NCBI GenBank assembly: GCA_964016885.1
Contig: OZ024748.1
Span: 37,233,047 to 37,297,046, forward strand
DNA length: 64,000 nt
Source of the DNA: Eledone cirrhosa
Lineage: Eukaryota; Mollusca; Cephalopoda; Octopoda; Eledonidae
Reading direction: 5' to 3'
Shown here: piece after piece, positions 41,490 to 55,590 of the stretch
Numbering within the stretch: the stretch's first letter is position 1
Layout of the letters: the number at the start of each line of letters is the position of its first letter
Made by a program: the position numbers and the translations under genes
Notes under the pieces: model-generated
Seen by the model: the letters and a program-made list of their open reading frames with translations, nothing else
What the model was told of the DNA's origin: nothing
Database searches by the model: none

Positions 41490-44039
41490 CCTCTAGATCT
41501 AGTGTGACAATGTCAGTGTCAGTGTTAACTACCTCTAGATCTAGTATGACAATGTTAGTGTCAGTGTTAACTATCTCTAGATCTAGTGTGACAATGTTAG
41601 TGTCAGTGTTAACTACCTCTAGATATAGTATGACAATGGCAGTGTCAGTGTTAACTACCTCTCGATCTAGTATGACAATGTCAGTGTCAGTGTTAACTAC
41701 CACAAGATCTAGTGTGACAATGTTAGTGTCAGTGTTAACTACCTCTAGATATAGTATGACAATGTCAGTGTCAGTGTTTACTACCTCTAGATCTAGTATG
41801 ACAATGTTAGTGTCAGTGTTAACTACCTCTAGATCTAGTGTGACAATGTTAGTGTCAGTGTTAACTACCTCTAGATATAGTATGACAATGTCAGTGTCAG
41901 TGTTAACTACCTCTAGATCTAGTATGACAATGTCAGTGTCAGTGTTAACTACCTCTAGATCTAGTATGACAATGTCAGTGTCAGTGTTAACTACCACTAG
42001 ATCTAGTATGACAATGTCAGTGTCAGTGTTAACTACCACAAGATCTAGTGTGACAATGTTAGTGTCAGTGTTAACTACCTCTAGATCTAGTATGACAATG
42101 CCAGAGTTAACTACCTCTAGATCTAGTATGACAATGTCAGTGTCAGTGTTAACTACCTCTAGATCTAGTATGACAATGTCAGTGTCAGTGTTAACAACCT
42201 CTAGATCTAGTATGACAATGTTAGTGTCAGTGTTAACTACCACTATGTCTAGTATGACAATGTCAGTGTCAGTGTTAACTACCTCTAGATATAGTATGAC
42301 AATGTCAGTGTCAGTGTTAACTACCTCTAGATCTAGTATGACAATGTCAGTGTCAGTGTTAACTACCACAAGATCTAGTGTGACAATGTTAGTGTCAGTG
42401 TTAACTACCTCTAGGTATAGTATGACAATGTCAGTGTCAGTGTTTACTACCTCTAGATCTAGTATGACAATGTTAGTGTCAGTGTTAACTACCTCTAGAT
42501 CTAGTGTGACAATGTTAGTGTCAGTGTTAACTACCTCTAGATATAGTATGACAATGTCAGTGTCAGTGTTAACTACCACAAGATCTAGTGTGACAATGTT
42601 AGTGTCAGTGTTAACTACCTGTAGATATAGTATGACAATGTCAGTGTCAGTGTTTACTACCTCTAGATCTAGTATGACAATGTCAGTGTCAGTGTTAACT
42701 ACCTCTAGATCTAGTATGACAATGTTAGTGTCAGTGTTAACTACCTCTAGATCTAGTATGACAATGTTAGTGTCAGTGTTAACTATCTCTAGATCTAGTG
42801 TGACAATGTTAGTGTCAGTGTTAACTACCTCTAGATCTAGTATGACAATGTCAGTGTCAGGGTTAACTACCTCTAGATCTAGTATGACAATGTTAGTGTC
42901 AGTGTTAACTACCACTAGATCTAGTGTGACAATGTTAGTGTCAGTGTTAACTACCACTAGATCTAGTATGACAATGTCAGTGTCAGTGTTAACTACCTCT
43001 AGATCTAGTATGACAATGTTAGTGTCAGTGTTAACTACCTCTAGATCTAGTGTGACAATGTCAGTGTCAGTGTTAACTACCTCTAGATCTAGTATGACAA
43101 TGTCAGTGTCAGTGTTAACTACCACAAGATCTAGTGTGACAATGTTAGTGTCAGTGTTAACTACCTCTAGATATAGTATGACAATGTCAGTGTCAGTGTT
43201 TACTACCTCTAGATCTAGTATGACAATGTTAGTGTCAGTGTTAACTACCTCTAGATCTAGTGTGACAATGTTAGTGTCAGTGTTAACTACCTCTAGATAT
43301 AGTGTGACAATGTCAGTGTCAGTGTTTACTACCTCTAGATCTAGTATGACAATGTTAGTGTCAGTGTTAACTACCTCTAGATCTAGTGTGACAATGTTAG
43401 TGTCAGTGTTAACTACCTCTAGATATAGTATGACAATGTCAGTGTCAGTGTTAACTACCTCTAGATCTAGTATGACAATGTCAGTGTCAGTGTTAACTAC
43501 CTCTAGATCTAGTATGACAATGTCAGTGTCAGTGTTAACTACCACTAGATCTAGTATGACAATGTCAGTGTCAGTGTTAACTACCACTAGATCTAGTATG
43601 ACAATGTCAGAGTTAACTACCTCTAGATCTAGTATGACCATGTCAGTGTCAGTGTTAACTACCTCTATATCTAGTATGACAATGTCAGTGTCAGTGTTAA
43701 CTACCACTAGATCTAGTATGACAATGTCAGAGTTAACTACCTCTAGATCTAATATGACAATGTCAGTGTCAGTGTTAACTACCTCTAGATCTAGTGTGAC
43801 AATGTTAGTGTCAGTGTTAACTACCTCTAGATCTAGTATGACAATGTTAGTGTCAGTGTTAACTACAACTAGGTCTAGTATGACAATGTCAGTGTCAGTG
43901 TTAACTACCTCTAGATCTAGTATGACAATGTCAGTGTCAGTGTTAACTACCTCTAGATCTAGTATGACAATGTTAGTGTCAGTGTTAACTACCACTAGAT
44001 CTAGTATGACAATGTCAGTGTCAGTGTTAACTACCACTA

Positions 44040-44185
44040 GGTCTAGTATGACAATGTCAGTGTTAACTACCTCTAGATCTAGTATGACAATGTTAGTGTC
44101 AGTGTTAACTACCTCTAGATCTAGTATGACAATGTTAGTGTCAGTGTTAACTAGCTCTAGATCTAGTATGACAAGGTTAACTACC
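44040..44185. other. Cluster of short monomers (36 and 30 bp), end of S1
   Basis: ATGTCAGTGTTAAC near 44053, GTTAACTAGCTC, then ACAAGGTTAAC near 44172, in the order seen in B1 and B2. This copy keeps the monomer that B2 lost, so it is closer to B1 here. Confidence 0.9.
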
Positions 44186-44527
44186 TCTAGATCTAGTATG
44201 ACAATGTTAGTGTCAGTGTTAACTACCTCTAGATATAGTATGACAATGTCAGTGTCAGTGTTTACTACCTCTAGATCTAGTATGACAATGTTAGTGTCAG
44301 TGTTAACTACTTGTAGATCTAGTGTGACAATGTTAGTGTCAGTGTTAACTACCTCTAGATATAGTATGACAATGTTAGTGTCAGTGTTAACTACCTCTAG
44401 ATCTAGTATGACAATGTTAGTGTCAGTGTTAACTACCTCTAGATCTAGTATGACAATGTTAGTGTCAGTGTTAACTACCTCTAGATCTAGTGTGACAATG
44501 TTAGTGTCAGTGTTAACTACATCTAGA

Positions 44528-44530
44528 TAG
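44528..44530 (+). other. TAG boundary variant 7, S1/S2 junction
   Basis: CTAGATAGAG preceded by ACATCTAG, with CATGGTTAAC at 44592. It is the last such marker I see in the window. Confidence 0.95.
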
Positions 44531-47500
44531 AGTATGACAATGTCAGTGTCAGTGTTAACTACCTCTAGATCTAGTATGACAATGTCAGTGTCATGGTTAA
44601 CTACCTCTAGATCTAGTGTGACAATGTTAGTGTCAGTGTTAACTACCACTAGATCTAGTATGACAATGTCAGTGTCAGTGTTAACTACCTCTAGATCTAG
44701 TATGACAATGTTAGTGTCAGTGTTAACTACCACTAGATCTAGTATGACAATGTCAGTGGCAGGGTTAACTACCTCAAGATCTAGTGTGACAATGTCAGTG
44801 TCAGTGTTAACTACCTCTAGATCTAGTATGACAATGTCAGTGTCAGTGTTAACTACCTCTAGATCTAGTATGACAATGTTAGTGTCAGTGTTAACTACCT
44901 CTAGATCTAGTATGACAATGTTAGTGTCAGTGTTAACTACCTCTAGATCTAGTGTGACAATGTTAGTGTCAGTGTTAACTACCTCAAGATCTAGTGTGAC
45001 AATGTTAGTGTCATTGTTAACTACCTCTAGTTATAGTATGACAATGTTAGTGTCAGTGTTAACTACCTGTAGATCTAGTATGACAATATCAGTGTCAGTG
45101 TTAACTACCTCTAGATCTAGTATGACAATTTTAGTGTCAGTGTTATCTACCTCTAGATCTAGTATGACAATGTCAGTGTCAGTGTTAACTACCTCTAGAT
45201 CTAGTGAGACGATGTTAGTGTCAGTGTTAACTACCTGTAGATCTAGTATGACAATGTCAGTGTCAGGGTTAACTACCTCTAGATCTAGTATGACAATGTC
45301 AGTGTCAGTGTTAACTACCTCTAGATCTAGTATGACAATGTTAGTGTCAGTGTTAACTACCTCTAGATCTAGTGTGACAATGTCAGTGTCAGTGTTAACT
45401 ACCTCTAGATCTAGTATGACAATGTTAGTGTCAGTGTTAACTATCTCTAGATCTAGTGTGACAATGTTAGTGTCAGTGTTAACTACCTCTAGATATAGTA
45501 TGACAATGTCAGTGTCAGTGTTAACTACCTCTAGATCTAGTATGACAATGTTAGTGTCAGTGTTAACTACCTCTAGATATAGTATGACAATGTCAGTGTC
45601 AGTGTTAACTACCTCTAGATCTAGTATGACAATGTCAGTGTCAGTGTTAACTACCACAAGATCTAGTGTGACAATGTTAGTGTCAGTGTTAACTACCTCT
45701 AGATATAGTATGACAATGTCAGTGTCAGTGTTTACTACCTCTAGATCTAGTATGACAATGTTAGTGTCAGTGTTAACTACCTCTAGATCTAGTGTGACAA
45801 TGTTAGTGTCAGTGTTAACTACCTCTAGATATAGTATGACAATGTCAGTGTCAGTGTTAACTACCTCTAGATCTAGTATGACAATGTCAGTGTCAGTGTT
45901 AACTACCTCTAGATCTAGTATGACAATGTCAGTGTCAGTGTTAACTACCCCTAGATCTAGTATGACAATGTCAGTGTCAGTGTTAACTACCACTAGATCT
46001 AGTATGACAATGTCAGAGTTAACTACCTCTAGATCTAGTATGACAATGTCAGTGTCAGTGTTAACTACCTCTATATCTAGTATGACAATGTCAGTGTCAG
46101 TGTTAACTACCACTAGATCTAGTATGACAATGTCAGAGTTAACTACCTCTAGATCTAATATGACAATGTCAGTGTCAGTGTTAACTACCTCTAGATCTAG
46201 TGTGACAATGTTAGTGTCAGTGTTAACTACCTCTAGATCTAGTATGACAATGTTAGTGTCAGTGTTAACTACCACTAGGTCTAGTATGACAATGTCAGTG
46301 TCAGTGTTAACTACCTCTAGATCTAGTATGACAATGTCAGTGTCAGTGTTAACTACCTCTAGATCTAGTATGACAATGTTAGTGTCAGTGTTAACTACCA
46401 CTAGATCTAGTATGACAATGTCAGTGTCAGTGTTAACTACCTCTAGATCTAGTATGACAATGTTAGTGTCAGTGTTAACTACCTCTAGATCTAGTATGAC
46501 AATGTTAGTGTCAGTGTTAACTACCTCTAGATCTAGTGTGACAATGTTAGTGTCAGTGTTAACTACCTCTAGATCTAGTATGACAATGTCAGTGTCAGTG
46601 TTAACTACCTCTAGATCTAGTATGACAATGTCAGTGTCAGTGTTAACTACCTCTAGATCTAGTAAGACAATGTCAGTGTCAGTGTTAACTACCTCTAGAT
46701 CTAGTATGACAATGTCAGTGTCAGTGTTAACTACCTCTAGATCTAGTAAGACAATGTCAGTGTCAGTGTTAACTACCTCTAGATCTAGTGTGACAATGTT
46801 AGTGTCAGTGTTAACTACCTCTAGATCTAGTGTGACAATGTTAGTGTCAGTGTTAACTACCTCTAGATCTAGTATGACAATGTCAGTGTCAGTGTTAACT
46901 ACCTCTAGATCTAGTATGACAATGTTAGTGTCAGTGTTAACTACCTCTAGATCTAGTGTGACAATGTCAGTGTCAGTGTTAACTACCTCTAGATCTAGTA
47001 TGACAATGTTAGTGTCAGTGTTAACTATCTCTAGATCTAGTGTGACAATGTTAGTGTCAGTGTTAACTACCTCTAGATATAGTATGACAATGTCAGTGTC
47101 AGTGTTAACTACCTCTAGATCTAGTATGACAATGTCAGTGTCAGTGTTAACTACCACAAGATCTAGTGTGACAATGTTAGTGTCAGTGTTAACTACCTCT
47201 AGATATTGTATGACAATGTCAGTGTCAGTGTTTACTACCTCTAGATCTAGTATGACAATGTTAGTGTCAGTGTTAACTACCTCTAGATCTAGTGTGACAA
47301 TGTTAGTGTCAGTGTTAACTACCTCTAGATATAGTATGACAATGTCAGTGTCAGTGTTAACTACCACAAGATCTAGTGTGACAATGTTAGTGTCAGTGTT
47401 AACTACCTGTAGATATAGTATGACAATATCAGTGTCAGTGTTTACTACCTCTAGATCTAGTATGACAATGTTAGTGTCAGTGTTAACTACCTCTAGATCT

Positions 47501-49510
47501 AGTATGACAATGTCAGTGTCAGTGTTAACTACCTCTAGATCTAGTATGACAATGTTAGTGTCAGTGTTAACTAACACTAGATCTAGTATGACAATGTCAG
47601 TGTCAGTGTTAACTACCTCTAGATCTAGTATGACAATGTTATTGTCAGTGTTAACTACCTCTAGATCTAGTATGACAATGTTAGTGTCAGTGTTAACTAC
47701 CTCTAGATCTAGTATGACAATGTTAGTGTCAGTGTTAACTACCTCTAGATCTAGTATGACAATGTCAGTGTCAGTGTTAACTACCTCTAGATCTAGTATG
47801 ACAATGTCAGTGTCAGGGTTAACTACCTCTAGATCTAGTATGACAATGTTAGTGTCAGTGTTAACTACCACTAGATCTAGTGTGACAATGTTAGTGTCAG
47901 TGTTAACTACCACTAGATCTAGTATGACAATGTCAGTGTCACTGTTAACTACCACTAGATCTAGTGTGACAATGTTAGTGTCAGTGTTAACTACCATTAG
48001 ATCTAGTGTGACAATGTTAGTGTCAGTGTTAACTACCACTAGATCTAGTATGACAATGTCAGTTTCAGTGTTAACTACCTCTAGATCTAGTATGACAATG
48101 TTAGTGTCAGTGTTAACTACCTCTAGATCTAGTGTGACAATGTCAGTGTCAGTGTTAACTACCTCTAGATCTAGTATGACAATGTTAGTGTCAGTGTTAA
48201 CTATCTCTAGATCTAGTGTGACAATGTTAGTGTCAGTGTTAACTACCTCTAGATATAGTATGACAATGTCAGTGTCAGTGTTAACTACCTCTCGATCTAG
48301 TATGACAATGTCAGTGTCAGTGTTAACTACCACAAGATCTAGTGTGACAATGTTAGTGTCAGTGTTAACTACCTCTAGATATAGTATGACAATATCAGTG
48401 TCAGTGTTTACTACCTCTAGATCTAGTATGACAATGTTAGTGTTAGTGTTAACTACCTCTAGATCTAGTGTGACAATGTTAGTGTCAGTGTTAACTACCT
48501 CTAGATATAGTATGACAATGTCAGTGTCAGTGTTAACTACCTCTAGATCTAGTATGACAATGTCAGTGTCAGTGTTAACTACCTCTAGATCTAGTATGAC
48601 AATGTTAGTGTCAGTGTTAACTAACACTAGATCTAGTATGACAATGTTAGTGTCAGTGTTAACTACCTCTAGATCTAGTATGACAATGTTAGTGTCAGTG
48701 TTAACTACCTCTAGATCTAGTGTGACAATGTTAGTGTCAGTGTTAACTACCTCAAGATCTAGTGTGACAATGTTAGTGTCATTGTTAACTACCTCTAGTT
48801 ATAGTATGACAATGTTAGTGTCAGTGTTAACTACCTGTAGATCTAGTATGACAATATCAGTGTCAGTGTTAACTACCTCTAGATCTAGTATGACAATTTT
48901 AGTGTCAGTGTTATCTACCTCTAGATCTAGTATGACAATGTCAGTGTCAGTGTTAACTACCTCTAGATCTAGTGAGACGATGTTAGTGTCAGTGTTAACT
49001 ACCTGTAGATCTAGTATGACAATGTCAGTGTCAGGGTTAACTACCTCTAGATCTAGTATGACAATGTTAGTGTTAGTGATAACTACCACTAGATCTAGTG
49101 TGACAATGTTAGTGTCAGTGTTAACTACCACTAGATCTAGTATGACAATGTCAGTGTCAGTGTTAACTACCTCTAGATCTAGTGTGACAATGTTAGTGTC
49201 AGTGTTAACTACCACTAGATCTAGTATGACAATGTCAGTGTCAGTGTTAACTACCTCTAGATCTAGTATGACAATGTTAGTGTCAGTGTTAACTACCTCT
49301 AGATCTAGTGTGACAATGTCAGTGTCAGTGTTAACTACCTCTAGATCTAGTATGACAATGTTAGTGTCAGTGTTAACTATCTCTAGATCTAGTGTGACAA
49401 TGTTAGTGTCAGTGTTAACTACCTCTAGATATAGTATGACAATGTCAGTGTCAGTGTTAACTACCTCTAGATCTAGTATGACAATGTCAGTGTCAGTGTT
49501 AACTACCACA

Positions 49511-52510
49511 AGATCTAGTGTGACAATGTTAGTGTCAGTGTTAACTACCTCTAGATATAGTATGACAATGTCAGTGTCAGTGTTTACTACCTCTAGATCT
49601 AGTATGACAATGTTAGTGTCAGTGTTAACTACCTCTAGATCTAGTGTGACAATGTTAGTGTCAGTGTTAACTACCTCTAGATATAGTATGACAATGTCAG
49701 TGTCAGTGTTAACTACCTCTAGATCTAGTATGACAATGTCAGTGTCAGTGTTAACTACCTCTAGATCTAGTATGACAATGTCAGTGTCAGTGTTAACTAC
49801 CACTAGATCTAGTATGACAATGTCAGTGTCAGTGTTAACTACCACTAGATCTAGTATGACAATGTCAGAGTTAACTACCTCAAGATCTAGTATGACAATG
49901 TCAGTGTCAGTGTTAACTACCTCTATATCTAGTATGACAATGTCAGTGTCAGTGTTAACTATTACTAGATCTAGTATGACAATGTCAGAGTTAACTACCT
50001 CTAGATCTAATATGACAATGTCAGTGTCAGTGTTAACTACCTCTAGATCTAGTGTGACAATGTTAGTGTCAGTGTTAACTACCTCTAGATCTAGTATGAC
50101 AATGTTAGTGTCAGTGTTAACTACCACTAGGTCTAGTATGACAATGTCAGTGTCAGTGTTAACTACCTCTAGATCTAGTATGACAATGTCAGTGTCAGTG
50201 TTAACTACCTCTAGATCTAGTATGACAATGTTAGTGTCAGTGTTAACTACCACTAGATCTAGTATGACAATGTCAGTGTCAGTGTTAACTACCTCTAGAT
50301 CTAGTATGACAATGTTAGTGTCAGTGTTAACTACCTCTAGATCTAGTATGACAATGTTAGTGTCAGTGTTAACTACCTCTAGATCTAGTGTGACAATGTT
50401 AGTGTCAGTGTTAACTACCTCTAGATCTAGTATGACAATGTCAGTGTCAGTGTTAACTACCTCTAGATCTAGTATGACAATGTCAGTGTCAGTGTTAACT
50501 ACCTCTAGATCTAGTAAGACAATGTCAGTGTCAGTGTTAACTACCTCTAGATCTAGTATGACAATGTCAGTGTCAGTGTTAACTACCTCTAGATCTAGTA
50601 AGACAATGTCAGTGTCAGTGTTAACTACCTCTAGATCTAGTGTGACAATGTTAGTGTCAGTGTTAACTACCTCTAGATCTAGTGTGACAATGTTAGTGTC
50701 AGTGTTAACTACCTCTAGATCTAGTATGACAATGTCAGTGTCAGTGTTAACTACCTCTAGATCTAGTATGACAATGTTAGTGTCAGTGTTAACAACCTCT
50801 AGATCTAGTGTGACAATGTCAGTGTCAGTGTTAACTACCTCTAGATCTAGTATGACAATGTTAGTGTCAGTGTTAACTATCTCTAGATCTAGTGTGACAA
50901 TGTTAGTGTCAGTGTTAACTACCTCTAGATATAGTATGACAATGTCAGTGTCAGTGTTAACTACCTCTAGATCTAGTATGACAATGTCAGTGTCAGTGTT
51001 AACTACCACATGATCTAGTGTGACAATGTTAGTGTCAGTGTTAACTACCTCTAGATATAGTATGACAATGTCAGTGTCAGTGTTTACTACCTCTAGATCT
51101 AGTATGACAATGTTAGTGTCAGTGTTAACTACCTCTAGATCTAGTGTGACAATGTTAGTGTCAGTGTTAACTACCTCTAGATATAGTATGACAATGTCAG
51201 TGTCAGTGTTAACTACCTCTAGATCTAGTATGACAATGTCAGTGTCAGTGTTAACTACCTCTAGATCTAGTATGACAATGTCAGTGTCAGTGTTAACTAC
51301 CATTAGATCTAGTATGACAATGTCAGTGTCAGTGTTAACTACCACTAGATCTAGTATGACAATGTCAGAGTTAACTACCTCTAGATCTAGTATGACAATG
51401 TCAGTGTCAGTGTTAACTACCTCTATATCTAGTATGACAATGTCAGTGTCAGTGTTAACTACCACTAGATCTAGTATGACAATGTCAGAGTTAACTACCT
51501 CTAGATCTAATATGACAATGTCAGTGTCAGTGTTAACTACCTCTAGATCTAGTGTGACAATGTTAGTGTCAGTGTTAACTACCTCTAGATCTAGTATGAC
51601 AATGTTAGTGTCAGTGTTAACTACCACTAGGTCTAGTATGACAATGTCAGTGTCAGTGTTAACTACCTCTAGATCTAGTATGACAATGTCAGTGTCAGTG
51701 TTAACTACCTCTAGATCTAGTATGACAATGTTAGTGTCAGTGTTAACTACCACTAGATCTAGTATGACAATGTCAGTGTCAGTGTTAACTACCTCTAGAT
51801 CTAGTATGACAATGTTAGTGTCAGTGTTAACTACCTCTAGATCTAGTATGACAATGTTAGTGTCAGTGTTAACTACCTCTAGATCTAGTGTGACAATGTT
51901 AGTGTCAGTGTTAACTACCTCTAGATCTAGTATGACAATGTCAGTGTCAGTGTTAACTACCTCTAGATCTAGTATGACAATGTCAGTGTCAGTGTTAACT
52001 ACCTCTAGATCTAGTAAGACAATGTCAGTGTCAGTGTTAACTACCTCTAGATCTAGTATGACAATGTCAGTGTCAGTGTTAACTACCTCTAGATCTAGTA
52101 AGACAATGTCAGTGTCAGTGTTAACTACCTCTAGATCTAGTGTGACAATGTTAGTGTCAGTGTTAACTACCTCTAGATCTAGTGTGACAATGTTAGTGTC
52201 AGTGTTAACTACCTCTAGATCTAGTATGACAATGTCAGTGTCAGTGTTAACTACCTCTAGATCTAGTATGACAATGTTAGTGTCAGTGTTAACAACCTCT
52301 AGATCTAGTGTGACAATGTCAGTGTCAGTGTTAACTACCTCTAGATCTAGTATGACAATGTTAGTGTCAGTGTTAACTATCTCTAGATCTAGTGTGACAA
52401 TGTTAGTGTCAGTGTTAACTACCTCTAGATATAGTATGACAATGTCAGTGTCAGTGTTAACTACCTCTAGATCTAGTATGACAATGTCAGTGTCAGTGTT
52501 AACTACCACA
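49511..52510. repeat. 1500-bp tandem duplication in S2
   Basis: This is the counterpart of 29141-32140 at +20,370 bp, with the same AACAACCTCT (50791 and 52291) and AGTAAGAC markers. Private S2 changes include ACTATTACTAG near 49959 and ACCATTAG near 51299. Confidence 0.92.
51011..51013 (+). other. In-frame TGA at the 1500-bp junction, S2
   Basis: ACCACATGATCTAG, exactly 20,370 bp after the S1 copy at 30641. From here to the right edge I see no further stop in the open plus frame, so about 13 kb remain open. Confidence 0.92.
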
Positions 52511-53496
52511 AGATCTAGTGTGACAATGTTAGTGTCAGTGTTAACTACCTCTAGATATTGTATGACAATGTCAGTGTCAGTGTTTACTACCTCTAGATCT
52601 AGTATGACAATGTTAGTGTCAGTGTTAACTACCTCTAGATCTAGTGTGACAATGTTAGTGTCAGTGTTAACTACCTCTAGATATAGTATGACAATGTCAG
52701 TGTCAGTGTTAACTACCACAAGATCTAGTGTGACAATGTTAGTGTCAGTGTTAACTACCTCTAGATCTAGTATGACAATATCAGTGTCAGTGTTTACTAC
52801 CTCTAGATCTAGTATGACAATGTTAGTGTCAGTGTTAACTACCTCTAGATCTAGTGTGACAATGTTAGTGTCAGTGTTAACTACCTCTAGATCTAGTATG
52901 ACAATGTCAGTGTCAGTGTTAACTACCTCTAGATCTAGTATGACAATGTTAGTGTCAGTGTTAACTAACACTAGATCTAGTATGACAATGTCAGTGTCAG
53001 TGTTAACTACCTCTAGATCTAGTATGACAATGTTATTGTCAGTGTTAACTACCTCTAGATCTAGTATGACAATGTTAGTGTCAGTGTTAACTACCTCTAG
53101 ATCTAGTATGACAATGTTAGTGTCAGTGTTAACTACCTCTAGATCTAGTATGACAATGTCAGTGTCAGTGTTAACTACCTCTAGATCTAGTATGACAATG
53201 TCAGTGTCAGGGTTAACTACCTCTAGATCTAGTATGACAATGTTAGTGTCAGTGTTAACTACCACTAGATCTAGTGTGACAATGTTAGTGTCAGTGTTAA
53301 CTACCACTAGATCTAGTATGACAATGTCAGTGTCACTGTTAACTACCACTAGATCTAGTGTGACAATGTTAGTGTCAGTGTTAACTACCATTAGATCTAG
53401 TGTGACAATGTTAGTGTCAGTGTTAACTACCACTAGATCTAGTATGACAATGTCAGTTTCAGTGTTAACTACCTCTAGATCTAGTATGACAATGTT

Positions 53497-55590
53497 AGTG
53501 TCAGTGTTAACTACCTCTAGATCTAGTGTGACAATGTCAGTGTCAGTGTTAACTACCTCTAGATCTAGTATGACAATGTTAGTGTCAGTGTTAACTATCT
53601 CTAGATCTAGTGTGACAATGTTAGTGTCAGTGTTAACTACCTCTAGATATAGTATGACAATGTCAGTGTCAGTGTTAACTACCTCTCGATCTAGTATGAC
53701 AATGTCAGTGTCAGTGTTAACTACCACAAGATCTAGTGTGACAATGTTAGTGTCAGTGTTAACTACCTCTAGATATAGTATGACAATATCAGTGTCAGTG
53801 TTAACTACCTCTAGATCTAGTATGACAATGTTAGTGTTAGTGTTAACTACCTCTAGATCTAGTGTGACAATGTTAGTGTCAGTGTTAACTACCTCTAGAT
53901 ATAGTATGACAATGTCAGTGTCAGTGTTAACTACCTCTAGATCTAGTATGACAATGTCAGTGTCAGTGTTAACTACCTCTAGATCTAGTATGACAATGTC
54001 AGTGTCAGTGTTAACTACCACTAGATCTAGTATGACAATGTCAGTGTCAGTGTTAACTACCACAAGATCTAGTGTGACAATGTCAGTGTCAGTGTTAACT
54101 ACCTCTAGATCTAGTATGACAATGTTAGTGTCAGTGTTAACTACCTCTAGATCTAGTATGACAATGTTAGTGTCAGTGTTAACTAACACTAGATCTAGTA
54201 TGACAATGTCAGTGTCAGTGTTAACTACCTCTAGATCTAGTATGACAATGTTATTGTCAGTGTTAACTACCTCTAGATCTAGTATGACAATGTTAGTGTC
54301 AGTGTTAACTACCTCTAGATCTAGTGTGACAATGTTAGTGTCAGTGTTAACTACCTCTAGATCTAGTATGACAATGTCAGTGTCAGTGTTAACTACCTCT
54401 AGATCTAGTATGACAATGTCAGTGTCAGGGTTAACTACCACTAGATCTAGTATGACAATGTTAGTGTCAGTGTTAACTACCACTAGATCTAGTGTGACAA
54501 TGTTAGTGTCAGTGTTAACTACCACTAGATCTAGTATGACAATATCAGTGTCACTGTTAACTACCACTAGATCTAGTGTGACAATGTTAGTGTCAGTGTT
54601 AACTACCACTAGATCTAGTGTGACAATGTTAGTGTCAGTGTTAACTACCACTAGCTCTAGTATGACAATGTCAGTGTCAGTGTTAACTACCTCTAGATCT
54701 AGTATGACAATGTTAGTGTCAGTGTTAACTACCTCTAGATCTAGTGTGACAATGTCAGTGTCAGTGTTAACTACCTCTAGATCTAGTATGACAATGTTAG
54801 TGTCAGTGTTAACTATCTCTAGATCTAGTGTGACAATGTTAGTGTCAGTGTTAACTACCTCTAGATATAGTATGACAATGTCAGTGTCAGTGTTAACTAC
54901 CTCTCGATCTAGTATGACAATGTCAGTGTCAGTGTTAACTACCACAAGATCTAGTGTGACAATGTTAGTGTCAGTGTTAACTACCTCTAGATATAGTATG
55001 ACAATGTCAGTGTCAGTGTTTACTACCTCTAGATCTAGTATGACAATGTTAGTGTCAGTGTTAACTACCTCTAGATCTAGTGTGACAATGTTAGTGTCAG
55101 TGTTAACTACCTCTAGATATAGTATGACAATGTCAGTGTCAGTGTTAACTACCTCTAGATCTAGTATGACAATGTCAGTGTCAGTGTTAACTACCTCTAG
55201 ATCTAGTATGACAATGTCAGTGTCAGTGTTAACTACCACTAGATCTAGTATGACAATGTCAGTGTCAGTGTTAACTACCACAAGATCTAGTGTGACAATG
55301 TTAGTGTCAGTGTTAACTACCTCTAGATCTAGTATGACAATGTCAGAGTTAACTACCTCTAGATCTAGTATGACAATGTCAGTGTCAGTGTTAACTACCT
55401 CTAGATCTAGTATGACAATGTCAGTGTCAGTGTTAACAACCTCTAGATCTAGTATGACAATGTTAGTGTCAGTGTTAACTACCACTATGTCTAGTATGAC
55501 AATGTCAGTGTCAGTGTTAACTACCTCTAGATATAGTATGACAATGTCAGTGTCAGTGTTAACTACCTCTAGATCTAGTATGACAATGTC
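53497..55590. repeat. Single-copy counterpart of the 2094-bp unit in S2
   Basis: This segment corresponds to 33127-35220 at +20,370 bp and carries one CAGAGTTAAC (55345). It reads GTTAACTAAC at 54179, where both S1 copies read GTTACCTAAC. S2 therefore preserves the state before the S1 substitution and duplication. Confidence 0.9.

Larger units (their letters stand above)
21656..44533. repeat. Superblock S1 (22,878 bp)
   Basis: S1 lies between the TAG markers at 21650 and 44528 and is copied as S2. It opens with the same anchor block as B1 and B2 but lacks the CAGGGTTAAC/TTGG stretch and then follows a different monomer order. It closes with a B-type tail (about 42990-44533) that carries the short-monomer cluster. 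Internal tandem duplications of 2256, 1500, 2094 and 1050 bp are listed separately. One in-frame TGA at 37586 is private to S1, and one at 30641 is shared with S2. All length differences from S2 that I could measure are whole numbers of monomers. Confidence 0.92.

Noticed and set aside
28429..44733. Minus-strand open frame of about 5,434 codons as a giant repeat protein gene
   Set aside because: It is a perfect by-product of the 42-bp period. Its first codon is a GTG inside a repeat, it ends at a repeat variant (AGTTATAG gives TAA on the minus strand), the plus strand is open over the same bases, and there is no non-repeat domain, signal sequence or promoter.
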